A DNA stretch of 64,000 nt, taken from the NCBI GenBank assembly GCA_030432695.1, contig JAUILN010000010.1:297603-361602 (forward strand), read 5' to 3'. The position numbers and the translations under genes were made by a program. Below are positions 15,773-23,975 of this stretch, piece by piece (positions within the stretch are counted from its first letter, which is position 1; each line of letters begins with the position of its first letter). The notes beneath the pieces are model-generated. The model had not been told where the DNA came from and ran no database searches. It was given only the letters and a program-made list of their open reading frames with translations. The DNA comes from a bacterium (GTDB taxonomy: Bacteria; Planctomycetota; UBA1135; UBA2386).

Positions 15773-16520
15773 TGTTGCGGCCCTCCAGGATCCACGGGTG
15801 GTGGGCTTGGAATGCGCGATACATGGCCCTCAACTCGGCCCGGTAGAGATCTTCGAATCCGGCCTCGGAATCGCCCGATTGCACGGACTCCGCCACCTTC
15901 CCTTCGAGGACCCGGCGCAGGGAGGACCGCGCGCGGCCGAGCAGGACCTCGATCGCGCGCGAGTTCTTGTCCAGTGCGGCGGCGCACTCTGCCACGCTCT
16001 GCTTCCGACCCGGATCACCTTCGAGGACCGGAAGGCCGTAGCGCAGCGCGATTGCGCGGGCCTGGTCCTCGGTTCTCCCTGCAGCGAGTTCCACCACGGC
16101 TTCGTTCAGCAACGATGCGAACCAGATCTCGCCATCGAGCGCGTCGTACTGCTCGATGGAGGTCGGGCCTGTCGCGGCAAACTCCTCCTCGGGGAGACGT
16201 TCCTCCCTGGAGCGCCCGTGGTCGCGTCGCCTGGTTTTCACGAACGTTCCGATGCACGCCTGGATGAAGGCCCGGAACCGGCCCTTCCCAGGACCGACGT
16301 CGACCAGGAGTCCGCGCAGGACCACCTCGGAGAAGAACTCCTCGACCAGCTCCTCGACGGGCTCGCCGAGATGGCCCAGGCGATGCCTCAAGACGGCTTC
16401 GATCGGCGCGCGGTACATCGCGAGGAGCCGCTGCCAGGCTTCGTGACTCACTTCAGGATCCGGGTCGAACAACCTGGCGATCACCTCGCTCCACAGGGTC
16501 TGGGGATAGATCTCGGGCAT
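15765..16520 (-). CDS. ECF-like RNA polymerase sigma factor
   Basis: A 251-residue protein with sigma-70 region 2 features (LLAMYRAPIEAVLRHRLGHL, then EEFFSEVVLRG and GRFRAFIQACIGTFVKTRRR) and a region 4 helix-turn-helix (SVAECAAALDKNSRAIEVLL, GRARSSLRRVLEGKV). This layout is the planctomycete ECF variant, in which the sigma factor is encoded just before a Ser/Thr kinase. The start at 16520 is supported by AGGAGA (complement of 16528-16533) eight bases upstream. It overlaps the kinase gene by eight bases. A likely role is to activate a small regulon in response to the kinase. No classical anti-sigma gene is nearby. An extra tail after region 4 (about 40 residues) may be where the kinase acts; this is inference. 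Confidence 0.85.
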   Translation of the reverse strand: MPEIYPQTLWSEVIARLFDPDPEVSHEAWQRLLAMYRAPIEAVLRHRLGHLGEPVEELVEEFFSEVVLRGLLVDVGPGKGRFRAFIQACIGTFVKTRRRDHGRSREERLPEEEFAATGPTSIEQYDALDGEIWFASLLNEAVVELAAGRTEDQARAIALRYGLPVLEGDPGRKQSVAECAAALDKNSRAIEVLLGRARSSLRRVLEGKVAESVQSGDSEAGFEDLYRAELRAMYRAFQAHHPWILEGRNNG

Positions 16521-16739
16521 TTGTCGGTTCTCCTTCTTGGCTGCACCGGACCAACAGATCGTGCCCCGAGTGGAGGATCACGGCCAGCCGCGATTCGGGG
16601 CCAGCCGCGAGTGGGGGCCTGCATGCGGACCGGGCCGTGAAACCGCGAATTCCTCGGATCCCCGCGTGAGTCGGGTCCGCGTCGTGGCGTGGGGGGATGG
16701 CAGCCGGAATCGACCGGTGCCGCGATCCGCGAGAAACCC

Positions 16740-17189
16740 ATGAACTTCCTCTCACATACCCTGCTGCTTCGCCTGGCTGCGCTGTTCCTTCCGCTCCTCC
16801 TACTGCCGAGCTGCGCCGCGATCCTCGAAGGTACGGATGACACGATCCACGTCGACACCGAGCCACGCGGCGTGACCGTGCTGGTCGACGACGAGGTCCT
16901 TGGCATCACTCCCTGCGATATCGAAGTCTATACGGGCATCGAGGAGATCACGCTGTCGCACCCGGAGTGGGGTGAGCGGATCATCGAGACCAATCCGCGG
17001 TTCATGTACGGCTATGTGCTGCTGGACCTTCTGGTCACTCCTCCATACGGCCTTTCGGGGATCCTGACGGATTCATTCACGGGGGCCTACTGGGATCAGC
17101 CGGCGGTGCTGTTCCACGACATGACCGTGCCGATCGACGAGCAGCCCGCGGCGGCTCCGCGAAGTGATGCCGCCGCGCCGGCTCGTTGA
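16740..17189 (+). CDS. PEGA-domain lipoprotein, 149 aa
   Basis: The ATG at 16740 gives a clean lipoprotein signal (LLLRLAALFLPLLLLPSCAA, lipobox LPSC). The 17-residue extension to 16689 is not needed. After the cysteine comes one PEGA module: IHVDTEPRGVTVLVDDEVLG, ITPCDIEVYTGIEEITLSHP. PEGA domains are small surface-associated folds. The remainder (LLDLLVTPPYGLSGILTDSF and TGAYW) looks like the hydrophobic tail common in PEGA lipoproteins of this size. It should be anchored in a membrane facing the periplasm. The ankyrin gene follows 22 bases later and the lipase gene after that, so they may be one transcription unit. Function is unknown. Confidence 0.7.
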   Translation: MNFLSHTLLLRLAALFLPLLLLPSCAAILEGTDDTIHVDTEPRGVTVLVDDEVLGITPCDIEVYTGIEEITLSHPEWGERIIETNPRFMYGYVLLDLLVTPPYGLSGILTDSFTGAYWDQPAVLFHDMTVPIDEQPAAAPRSDAAAPAR

Positions 17190-17211
17190 TCCCGTGGGTC
17201 GAGTAACCGCC

Positions 17212-17589
17212 ATGGACCTCGACGACACGGTCCGCGCGCTGCAGGCCACGGCCCAGTCCCGCGGTCACGGTTGGACGGCGCTGCACGTCGCGGCGGAGCT
17301 CGGCCGGGTCGATGCCTGCCGCGCATTGCTCGGGCTCGGCTTGTCGGCGGACGCGCGCACCGAGGACGGGGCGCGGCCGCTCGACCTCGCGGTGGCCGGC
17401 GGTCATCCCGATGCCGCCGAGGTCCTTCTGCACCACCACCGTGAACGTGCGATGCGGACCGCTCTCGCCAACCGCGGAGATCTCGGCGTCGGGTGTCGGC
17501 CGGGCCCCTTGCACCGGTTGTTGCGCTGGCTGCGACGCCGGGTGCGTCGCGATGGACGTGATCATCCCTTCCCGAATTCCCGCACCTGA
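17212..17589 (+). CDS. Ankyrin-repeat protein, 125 aa
   Basis: The start at the ATG at 17212 is preferred over the upstream GTG/ATG at 17164, because that extension overlaps the previous gene and has no motif. Two to three ankyrin repeats are visible: HGWTALHVAAELGRVDACRA then LLGLGLSADARTEDGARPLD and LAVAGGHPDAAEVLL. No signal peptide is present, so it should be cytoplasmic. The C-terminus is Arg-rich (LLRWLRRRVRRDGRD). Ankyrin repeats bind proteins; the partner is unknown. It lies between the PEGA lipoprotein and the lipase gene, on the same strand with short gaps. Confidence 0.6.
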   Translation: MDLDDTVRALQATAQSRGHGWTALHVAAELGRVDACRALLGLGLSADARTEDGARPLDLAVAGGHPDAAEVLLHHHRERAMRTALANRGDLGVGCRPGPLHRLLRWLRRRVRRDGRDHPFPNSRT

Positions 17590-17598
17590 CGATCGACC

Positions 17599-19236
17599 AT
17601 GCAGTCCTCCGAGAATTCCCTGCGCACGCACGTGTGGCATCTGCTCCTGCTCGCGGCGACCGTGCTGTGCATCGCCGCCTGTTCGGGGTCCGGTGCCGAG
17701 AGCTCCGGCGGTGCCGGAGGGCGCGGTGCCTGCAGCGGCCTGAACGCCCGACTTCACGGGGTCTGGACCCGGATCGAGGGCACGACCGCCCAGCTTCCCG
17801 AACGGTTCCGACTCACTGCCCTCGACGATGTCAGCGGCACGTACGAGCAGCAAGACCTGGGTGCGCTCCGCTACGCGCTCGGTGACGACTGTGCCTCGAT
17901 CCTGCTGATCGATGGAGCCGGTCATCTGTACCGCACCTGGCACTTCACGCTGGAGGGCGAGGAGATGCACGTGTTAGGCCCCTGGAGTCGAACGAGTCGG
18001 TACAGCCGCGACCTTCCGGCCCCCACCGTTTCCATCTCGGCGGAGCGCCCGGAGGTCTGGGCCAATGGTGCCGAGAACGTCGAGGTCATCCTCGAGGCGC
18101 TGAGTCCAGACGGTCGCCCACTCCCGTCCGCATTGGTATGGCTCGCCGCCGTGGGCGGGCAGGCCACCATCGACCCGCCGGGGGCGATCTGGACCGACGA
18201 CCGAGGCCGTGCCCGCTTCCTGGTGACCACGACGATGCTCGGCGACTTCGTGATCGAAGGTGCGTTACGGGCGGACCCCTGGATCTCGGCGCGTGCGACC
18301 CTACACGGGGTCCGTCGTCGGATGGTGGTGCTGGTGCAGGGAATCAGAACGTCGATCGACCCCCGCTCGTCGGACCGCCCATTCCCCACGATCCGGAGCA
18401 AGCTCGTGGAGGAGGAGTTCTGGCGGCCGGTTCGCGGCGTGCCGGAGACACCGGCGCAGTACGACAACGGGGTGGACGATGATGGCGACGGCGCCGTGGA
18501 TGACGGAGCACCCCTGGTCGCGGACTTCAGCTACGTCGGTGGTGACGTAGACGTCGCAGCGGCGCGTTGGCGGCCCCGGAAGTACGAATGCCCCGACACC
18601 AGTCGCAGTCACCGCAGCGCGGTGGATCTTCTCGAGGACATGCTCGAGCAGATTGCGTCGGGAATCCCGAACACGTCGCTGTCGGTGGTGGGGCACAGCC
18701 AGGGTGGTCTGATCGCGTTGCAGATCCTGGAGGGGGTCCTGCCTCCCGATTCCATGCCCTACGCCGATCGGCTCCATTCGGTGGTGACTCTGGACGGAGC
18801 GCTGGGAGGAACCCCCACGATCGAGACCTGGATCACCGGTACCTTCACCTGCTGGGGAGACCCGGCGGCCGGCGACATGGTTCGGCTGTGGCGGTCGGCG
18901 ACCGATCACGACCGCCAGGGAAGCACGGCGATCTCGATGGCCGGCATCAGCAACGACGAACTCGTGAGCCGTGCCATTGCCGAGAACGTCCAGGTGCTGA
19001 CGGTTGGCAACGAGTTGGACTGCGTCTTCGTGCCGGGGGAGTGCAACCTCCCGCTGCTCCGGAACAACGAGTCAACGCAATACGTCGACGCGGCCGTCGA
19101 AATGAAGGTGAGGCTCGATGCGGGCTGCATTGGAGGTCCGTCCTGCATCGGTAGACGTCATTCCGCCGTGCTCGAGGACACGGGCGTCATGACGAGGATG
19201 GCGGAGTTCCTGGGCGACCCGTTCTGTAGAGACTGA
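17599..19236 (+). CDS. Lipoprotein lipase/esterase with Ig-like domain
   Basis: The 545-residue protein has a lipoprotein signal (WHLLLLAATVLCIAACSGSG, lipobox IAAC). Residues about 130-235 form a bacterial Ig-like (invasin type) domain (VSISAERPEVWANGAENVEV, then GQATIDPPGAIWTDDRGRAR). From about 235 an alpha/beta hydrolase follows: VVLVQGIRTSID, the nucleophile elbow GHSQGG (Ser at about residue 370), TLDGALGG and a final RRHSAVL that may supply the catalytic His. Before the elbow lies DNGVDDDGDGAVDDG, a Ca-binding-like acidic loop of the MopE type. The enzyme probably hydrolyses esters or lipids outside the cytoplasmic membrane; the substrate is unknown. It is the last gene of the PEGA-ankyrin-lipase run. 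Confidence 0.8.
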   Translation: MQSSENSLRTHVWHLLLLAATVLCIAACSGSGAESSGGAGGRGACSGLNARLHGVWTRIEGTTAQLPERFRLTALDDVSGTYEQQDLGALRYALGDDCASILLIDGAGHLYRTWHFTLEGEEMHVLGPWSRTSRYSRDLPAPTVSISAERPEVWANGAENVEVILEALSPDGRPLPSALVWLAAVGGQATIDPPGAIWTDDRGRARFLVTTTMLGDFVIEGALRADPWISARATLHGVRRRMVVLVQGIRTSIDPRSSDRPFPTIRSKLVEEEFWRPVRGVPETPAQYDNGVDDDGDGAVDDGAPLVADFSYVGGDVDVAAARWRPRKYECPDTSRSHRSAVDLLEDMLEQIASGIPNTSLSVVGHSQGGLIALQILEGVLPPDSMPYADRLHSVVTLDGALGGTPTIETWITGTFTCWGDPAAGDMVRLWRSATDHDRQGSTAISMAGISNDELVSRAIAENVQVLTVGNELDCVFVPGECNLPLLRNNESTQYVDAAVEMKVRLDAGCIGGPSCIGRRHSAVLEDTGVMTRMAEFLGDPFCRD

Positions 19237-19583
19237 AACACGAGAAATCCCCGACATGCCTCCGCTCAGGTGAAGCGTGCGCCAGAGACGATGCCCCCAC
19301 CACCGCGTCGCTCGGCCCCGCCTGCCGGCTTCATCGCAAGACTTCGCCCGATCGGCGACGACCTTCCACAACAGCGCACAGACCCGTGGCCCGCAGCGAC
19401 GCCACACCGACCCCGCTCAGGGCACTCTGATCACTCCGCCCACAGGCTCGGATCCTCCAGCGGCGGACACGCCGGTGACGACGGCGGCAGCTCTGCCGGC
19501 TGCCCCAGGTACGGCGGACACCACTCGCGCGATCGTCCGCGGATCGGTGATGAACCCACGAAGCGGATCGCTGCATCCTCTGT
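19237..19583. other. Intergenic region after the lipase gene, nothing recognised
   Basis: About 350 bases without a convincing gene on either strand. Frames exist but have no start, motif or family resemblance. No hairpin with a T-run follows the lipase stop at 19236. The IS91-type relic begins on the right side. Confidence 0.4.
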
Positions 19584-20380
19584 TCACCAGCCTCCGCAGG
19601 AGGCTACAGCAACACTGTCTGCGGCCAGGTCAGCAGGCGCCGGCCGGTCTCGCACGCGCCCACCCGTGCATGCTCGGGCGGGTCCCCGCTGAGGACAGGT
19701 CAACACGTCCACCCCGAAGCTCCTCCGAATCGACTCCGCCCACGCCGAGCGGCGCCTCCGGCGCGGCTTCCTCTCCCGCTTCGCCCGCACCGCCCGGCAT
19801 GGCCATCGCTGCCTCGACCCGAACGCCGGACGCTCCCCCTCGTCCTCGGGAGGCACCGGCACCACCCGCTCGCGGTGCGACGCCGCGGGCGCGAACGCTC
19901 CGTGGCACGTCACCAGATTGCCATGCGGCTGCGGCACCAGCGCTGCCAGCCGCTCGATGAGCACCAGCAGCTCGAACACCACCAGCTTCGTGCCGTCCTT
20001 CCACGGCCGCTCGAGCCAATACACCACCTTCCCGTAACGACTCCACGCCAGGCGCGACTCGTCCAGCTCCGGGCGCAGCACATGCCGGCACAGCCGCTCC
20101 AACGCGTCTCCCCGTCCTTCCGCCACGCGCGTCGCGGCATGCAGTGAGAACCCACGGTAGCGCGCCTGCAGCGTGGGACGCCCGACCTCGCCGAAGGCCA
20201 TGCGCCCCTGCACGGCCGCCAGCTGACAGACATCCATAGCGCCGTCTCGTCGTCCAGCCGGCCCCACTCCCCGTCAGGCCACGCTCACGCAGCAACGCCG
20301 AGGTCCGGCGGAAGATCCGGGCCGCCAAGCGCGCCAGGTCCGCGTCGCTCGGCGGCGGCAGTGGGTGGAACACGGCGCGC
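19584..20380 (-). mobile_element. IS91-type transposase relic, copy 3
   Basis: The minus strand gives HPLPPPSDADLARLAARIFR near 20350, then, after a frame change, QLAAVQGRMAFGEVGRPTLQ and ARYRGFSLHAATRVAEGRGD, ERLCRHVLRPELDESRLAWS, YWLERPWKDGTKLVVFE and the C-terminus (RRSAWAESIRRSFGVDVLTC, PQRG, then RVRDRP). This is the native IS91-type order of the C-terminal half. The HFH and N-terminal parts are missing: the sequence breaks off at 20380 where copy 2 continues. In the ERLCRY region it matches copies 1 and 2 closely, but it keeps the native block that they have replaced. The region 20381-20545 contains nothing else except the gpmA promoter. Confidence 0.75.
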
Positions 20381-20532
20381 AGGCTCGCCGAATCCACCGA
20401 TTCGGCTGCGTGTCGCGGCTTCTACCTGGATACCCGTGTTCTTGGAGTCTTGGCACGCACTGGATCGGATCGGGTCCCGTGACCCTGCCTGCTCGACGCA
20501 CGCAGCGCTGTGGCTCACGCGGCAACGCGCGG

Positions 20533-20538
20533 TAGAGT
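20533..20538 (+). promoter_or_regulatory. Candidate -10 box for a leaderless gpmA mRNA
   Basis: TAGAGT ends seven bases before the ATG at 20546, the spacing at which transcription would begin on the start codon. No Shine-Dalgarno is visible. The -35 region is not convincing. Confidence 0.4.
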
Positions 20539-20545
20539 GCCGACC

Positions 20546-21295
20546 ATGAAGACCCTCGTCCTGCTCCGCCACGGCCAGAGCCAGTGGAACCTCGAGAACC
20601 GCTTCACCGGCTGGGTCGACGTCGACCTCACCGACCAGGGCCGCGCCGAGGCCACCGAGGCCGGTCGGCTGCTGCGCGACGGCGGCTACGACTTCGACGT
20701 GGTCCACACCTCGCTGCTGAAGCGCGCGATCCGCACCATGTGGCTGGCGCTCGACGAGATGGATCGGATGTGGCTGCCGGTGCACCGCGACTGGCGGCTC
20801 AACGAGCGGCACTACGGGGGCCTCACCGGACTGAACAAGGCCGAGACCGCGGCGAAGCACGGCGAGGAGCAGGTGAAGGTCTGGCGCCGCAGCTACGACA
20901 CGCCGCCGCCGGCGATGGACGCGGGCGACCCGGACAATCCGGCCGCCGACCGGCGCTACGCGGCGCTCACCGACGCGCAGCGACCGCGGACCGAGTGCCT
21001 GAAGGACACCGTCGAGCGCTTCCTCCCGTACTGGCACGACGCGATCGCTCCGGATCTGCGCGCGGGCAAGCGGGTGCTCTGTGTAGCCCACGGCAACTCG
21101 CTGCGGGCGCTCGTGAAGTACCTCGACGGCATGTCGGAGGACGCGATCGTCGGACTCAACATCCCGACCGGGGTGCCGCTGGTCTACGAGCTCGACGATG
21201 ACCTGCGGCCGCAGCGTCACTTCTACCTCGGCGATCCCGAGGAGATCGCGGCGCGCGCCAGGGCAGTGGCCGAGCAGGCCGCCAAGAAGAGCTGA
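20546..21295 (+). CDS. gpmA: 2,3-bisphosphoglycerate-dependent phosphoglycerate mutase
   Basis: The 249-residue enzyme interconverts 3- and 2-phosphoglycerate in glycolysis and gluconeogenesis, in the cytoplasm. The phosphohistidine motif LVLLRHGQSQWN is at residues 4-15, followed by RFTGWVDVDLTDQG, TSLLKRAIRT, RDWRLNERHYGGLTGLNKAE and the second histidine in CVAHGNSLRALVKYLDG. The C-terminal part GLNIPTGVPLVYEL is the usual dPGM ending. Length is normal for the family (about 250). The start is MKTLVLLRHG at 20546; a 12-residue extension to 20510 is unnecessary. A TAGAGT box lies seven bases upstream. Confidence 0.95.
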   Translation: MKTLVLLRHGQSQWNLENRFTGWVDVDLTDQGRAEATEAGRLLRDGGYDFDVVHTSLLKRAIRTMWLALDEMDRMWLPVHRDWRLNERHYGGLTGLNKAETAAKHGEEQVKVWRRSYDTPPPAMDAGDPDNPAADRRYAALTDAQRPRTECLKDTVERFLPYWHDAIAPDLRAGKRVLCVAHGNSLRALVKYLDGMSEDAIVGLNIPTGVPLVYELDDDLRPQRHFYLGDPEEIAARARAVAEQAAKKS

Positions 21296-21417
21296 GCCGG
21301 GCCCCCAGCGGCCGGTGCGAATTGCCAGATCGGGCTCCGCCGCGTACGACAGGCTCCACGGCCCTTCGTCCACGGTGCGCCGACCTCCAGACCTCCGGGC
21401 CCCTTCCGGATCCCTCC

Positions 21418-23262
21418 ATGGCATTGATTCGCACGCGCACGGCCCTCCGTGCTTCCCTCCTCTCCTCGTCCGCCCTGGCCATCGCCCTGACGACGAGCCT
21501 CGGCGCCGTCGCGACGGCCCCGCTGGCCGCACAGGACGCCGCCCCCGCGACGGAGTCCAAGGCCGGCGAGACCCCGCCGGTCGTGCTGGTCCGCCCCAGC
21601 GGCGTCTACCTCGACCTGCCCGAGCAGGGTAGCGACCTCACCGCGCTGCTCACCGGCGGCGGCAGCGAGCCGAAGGACTTCTACGAGTTCCTCGACGTGC
21701 TCGCCGAACTCGAGAACGACGAGGTCGAGCACGTCCTCTTCGACCTGAGCGCCGGCTTCGCCTTCAACCAACCGCAGCTCGCCGAGATCGAGCGCGTGGT
21801 GAGCCGGGTCAAGAAGAGCGGCAAGAAGCTCTGGGCCTACATCGAGGGCGCGGGCAACGGCGGCTACCAGATCGCCTCGCTCTGCGACCAGATCCTGGTC
21901 GCCGACCTGGGCGGCATCGAGGTCAGCGCGCCGTCGATGAACGTCACGTTCCTCAAGGACGCCTTCGACCTGCTCGGCGTCGGCACCGACGTGGTGCGCT
22001 GCGGCGACTTCAAGGGCGCGGTCGAGCCCTACGTCCTGCCGAAGATGTCGACGCACCTGCGCGACCACTACCTCGCGATGCTCGAGTCGATCAACCGCGA
22101 CGCCGTCGAACGGATCAGTCGCGGCCGCAAGCTGTCGACCGCGCAGGTCCGCGAGGCGCAGCAGCAGATGCTGTTCACTGCGCGCGCCGCGGCCGACGCC
22201 GGCCTGGTCGACAAGATCGTGCCGTGGATCGGCGCCGAGCGGGCGCTGAAGCTCGTCACCCACGACGATAGCCTGCAGTTCGAGAACATCCTCGAGGAGG
22301 AGAAGAAGAACGAGACCATCAATCCGCTGACCCTGCTCAGCAAGCTCCTCAACCCCAAGGAGGAGGAGGACGTCGAGTCGCAGTCGATCGTCGTGCTGCA
22401 CCTGCAGGGCGGCATCGTCGACGGCACCAGCCCGTCCGCCGGCAGCATCGTCTCGGGCCCCACGGTGTCGACCATCCGCAAGCTGACCCGCAACGACGAC
22501 GTGAAGGGCGTGGTGGTCCGCATCAACTCGCCGGGTGGCTCCGCGACCGCCAGCGAGGCGATCCTGCTGGCGCTGCGCGATCTCGCCGAGACCAAGCCGG
22601 TGGTGATGTCGATGGGCCGCGTCGCCGCGTCGGGTGGCTACTACGTGACCTGCATCGGCCGGCCGATCCTGGCCGAGACCGGCACGATCACCGGCTCGAT
22701 CGGCGTGTTCGGCATGCGCACCAACTTCGGTCCGCTGATGCGGCGCATCGGCGTGCACGAGGAGATCGTCGCGCTCGACGAGGAAGCGGCGTCGATGATG
22801 GCGATGAGCCGCTCGTGGGACGACGGCCAGAAGGCCAAGATCCAGGCGATGATCAACCAGGTCTACGACGTCTTCGTCGGCCACGTCGCGCGCTCGCGCG
22901 GCATGACCTCGGGCGAGGTCCTGGAGATCGCGGGTGGCCGGGTCTGGTCGGGTCAGCAGGCGGTCGAGAACGGGCTGGTCGACAAGATCGGCGGCGTCCA
23001 CGACGCGGTCGCGATGGTCGCCAAGGAGGCCGGCCTCGAGGGTGACTTCGAGATCATCCACACCCCGAAGCCGAAGTCGTTCTTCGAGTCGCTGGCCGCC
23101 GGCTTCAACGCCAAGGCGGTGTTCGACTCCTCGCTGATCGGGTTGGCCACCAAGCGTCTGAACCTCGACCGCGCGCTGCGGATCGTGATCGACAGCGTCC
23201 AGAACGAGCGCGCCAGCGCCACCGTCTGGGCGATGCTGCCGGAGACCTACGAGATCCGCTGA
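21418..23262 (+). CDS. sppA: Signal peptide peptidase SppA, 67K type
   Basis: The start is the ATG at 21418, giving a signal or anchor (ASLLSSSALAIALTTSLGAV). The 614-residue protein has two ClpP/crotonase-like domains, as in the long SppA form. The general-base lysine is in RCGDFKGAVEPY in the first domain. The nucleophilic serine is in GRVAASGGYYV in the second, followed by TGTITGSIGVFG. Long SppA cleaves leftover signal peptides within the membrane. The 32 residues upstream (to 21322) were excluded because they lack a start site with SD and break the signal peptide. It follows gpmA on the same strand with a 122-base gap. Confidence 0.9.
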   Translation: MALIRTRTALRASLLSSSALAIALTTSLGAVATAPLAAQDAAPATESKAGETPPVVLVRPSGVYLDLPEQGSDLTALLTGGGSEPKDFYEFLDVLAELENDEVEHVLFDLSAGFAFNQPQLAEIERVVSRVKKSGKKLWAYIEGAGNGGYQIASLCDQILVADLGGIEVSAPSMNVTFLKDAFDLLGVGTDVVRCGDFKGAVEPYVLPKMSTHLRDHYLAMLESINRDAVERISRGRKLSTAQVREAQQQMLFTARAAADAGLVDKIVPWIGAERALKLVTHDDSLQFENILEEEKKNETINPLTLLSKLLNPKEEEDVESQSIVVLHLQGGIVDGTSPSAGSIVSGPTVSTIRKLTRNDDVKGVVVRINSPGGSATASEAILLALRDLAETKPVVMSMGRVAASGGYYVTCIGRPILAETGTITGSIGVFGMRTNFGPLMRRIGVHEEIVALDEEAASMMAMSRSWDDGQKAKIQAMINQVYDVFVGHVARSRGMTSGEVLEIAGGRVWSGQQAVENGLVDKIGGVHDAVAMVAKEAGLEGDFEIIHTPKPKSFFESLAAGFNAKAVFDSSLIGLATKRLNLDRALRIVIDSVQNERASATVWAMLPETYEIR

Positions 23263-23319
23263 GCTGCCGCACCGTCGGCTCAACCACCGGGGCCGCATCG
23301 GTCGATCCCTGGAGCGGGC

Positions 23320-23934
23320 ATGGATCCCGCTTCCCGCAACCCCCGACCTGCGGAGCCCCGCGCAGGGGGCCCCACCTACCGCCGCGCCCGCGCCATTCCG
23401 CCGGACGCCGCCGCGGTGCAGGCCGCCCTCGAATCCGCGGACGAAGGACGACCTCGACGTCGCTTCCTGCCGATCGCGGTGGGCGCCGTGCTGGCTGGGA
23501 TCCTGTTCAGCATCTCGGCACCTTCCCCGCCCGGAGCGGTTCCGGCGCAGGGCCCGCGCCCCGACGACGACTGGGTGGCGCCGTTGGGCGAGCCGTTCGG
23601 GATCCCGGTGTCGTTCCCGCGACTGCTGGACATCGACACGACGCTGCGCGCCGCGGATCCCGCCGACCGGCCGGTCGAAGCGAACGTGCACATCGCCTTC
23701 GCCTACGCCGCCACGGGAGAGGACAACGACCGCGCGCGCGCCGCGATCGAGTCGCGCTGGGACGCCGCGCGGGTCGCGCTGGCCGCCTGGCTCTCCGGAC
23801 ACACCCGTCTCGAACTGTTCCGCGAGCCCGGCCAGCTCCGCGCCGGCCTTGCCGCAGCTCTCACGCCCGCGCTGTTCCCCGACGGCGAAGGCCGCGTGGT
23901 CACCGCGTCGCTGCAGCGCGTGACGTTGCGCTGA
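23320..23934 (+). CDS. Single-pass membrane protein resembling FliL
   Basis: The 204-residue protein has a 45-residue cytoplasmic N-terminus, one membrane segment (RRRFLPIAVGAVLAGILFSI, residues about 47-66) and a periplasmic domain. The C-terminal half resembles the FliL stator-associated domain: VEANVHIAFAYAATGEDNDR, then RAAIESRWDAARVALAAWLS, REPGQLRAGLAAALTPALFP and a final strand VVTASLQRVTLR. FliL helps flagellar stators; no flagellar gene is nearby, so this may be a FliL relative with another role, such as other proton-driven machines. The match is by pattern only. It lies between sppA and the antiporter gene. Confidence 0.5.
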   Translation: MDPASRNPRPAEPRAGGPTYRRARAIPPDAAAVQAALESADEGRPRRRFLPIAVGAVLAGILFSISAPSPPGAVPAQGPRPDDDWVAPLGEPFGIPVSFPRLLDIDTTLRAADPADRPVEANVHIAFAYAATGEDNDRARAAIESRWDAARVALAAWLSGHTRLELFREPGQLRAGLAAALTPALFPDGEGRVVTASLQRVTLR

Positions 23935-23962
23935 TCTGCGAGCTTCCTGCCTCGCGATCGGC

Positions 23963-23968
23963 GAGACT
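23963..23968 (+). promoter_or_regulatory. Candidate -10-like box before the antiporter gene
   Basis: GAGACT, seven bases before the ATG at 23976, shares the leaderless spacing seen at gpmA and others, with G in the first position. It is weak alone but fits the local pattern. Confidence 0.25.
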
Positions 23969-23975
23969 CTCGCGG

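Noticed and set aside
13022..16267. 1081-codon plus-strand frame
   Set aside because: Opposite the kinase and sigma genes, which have full family signatures.
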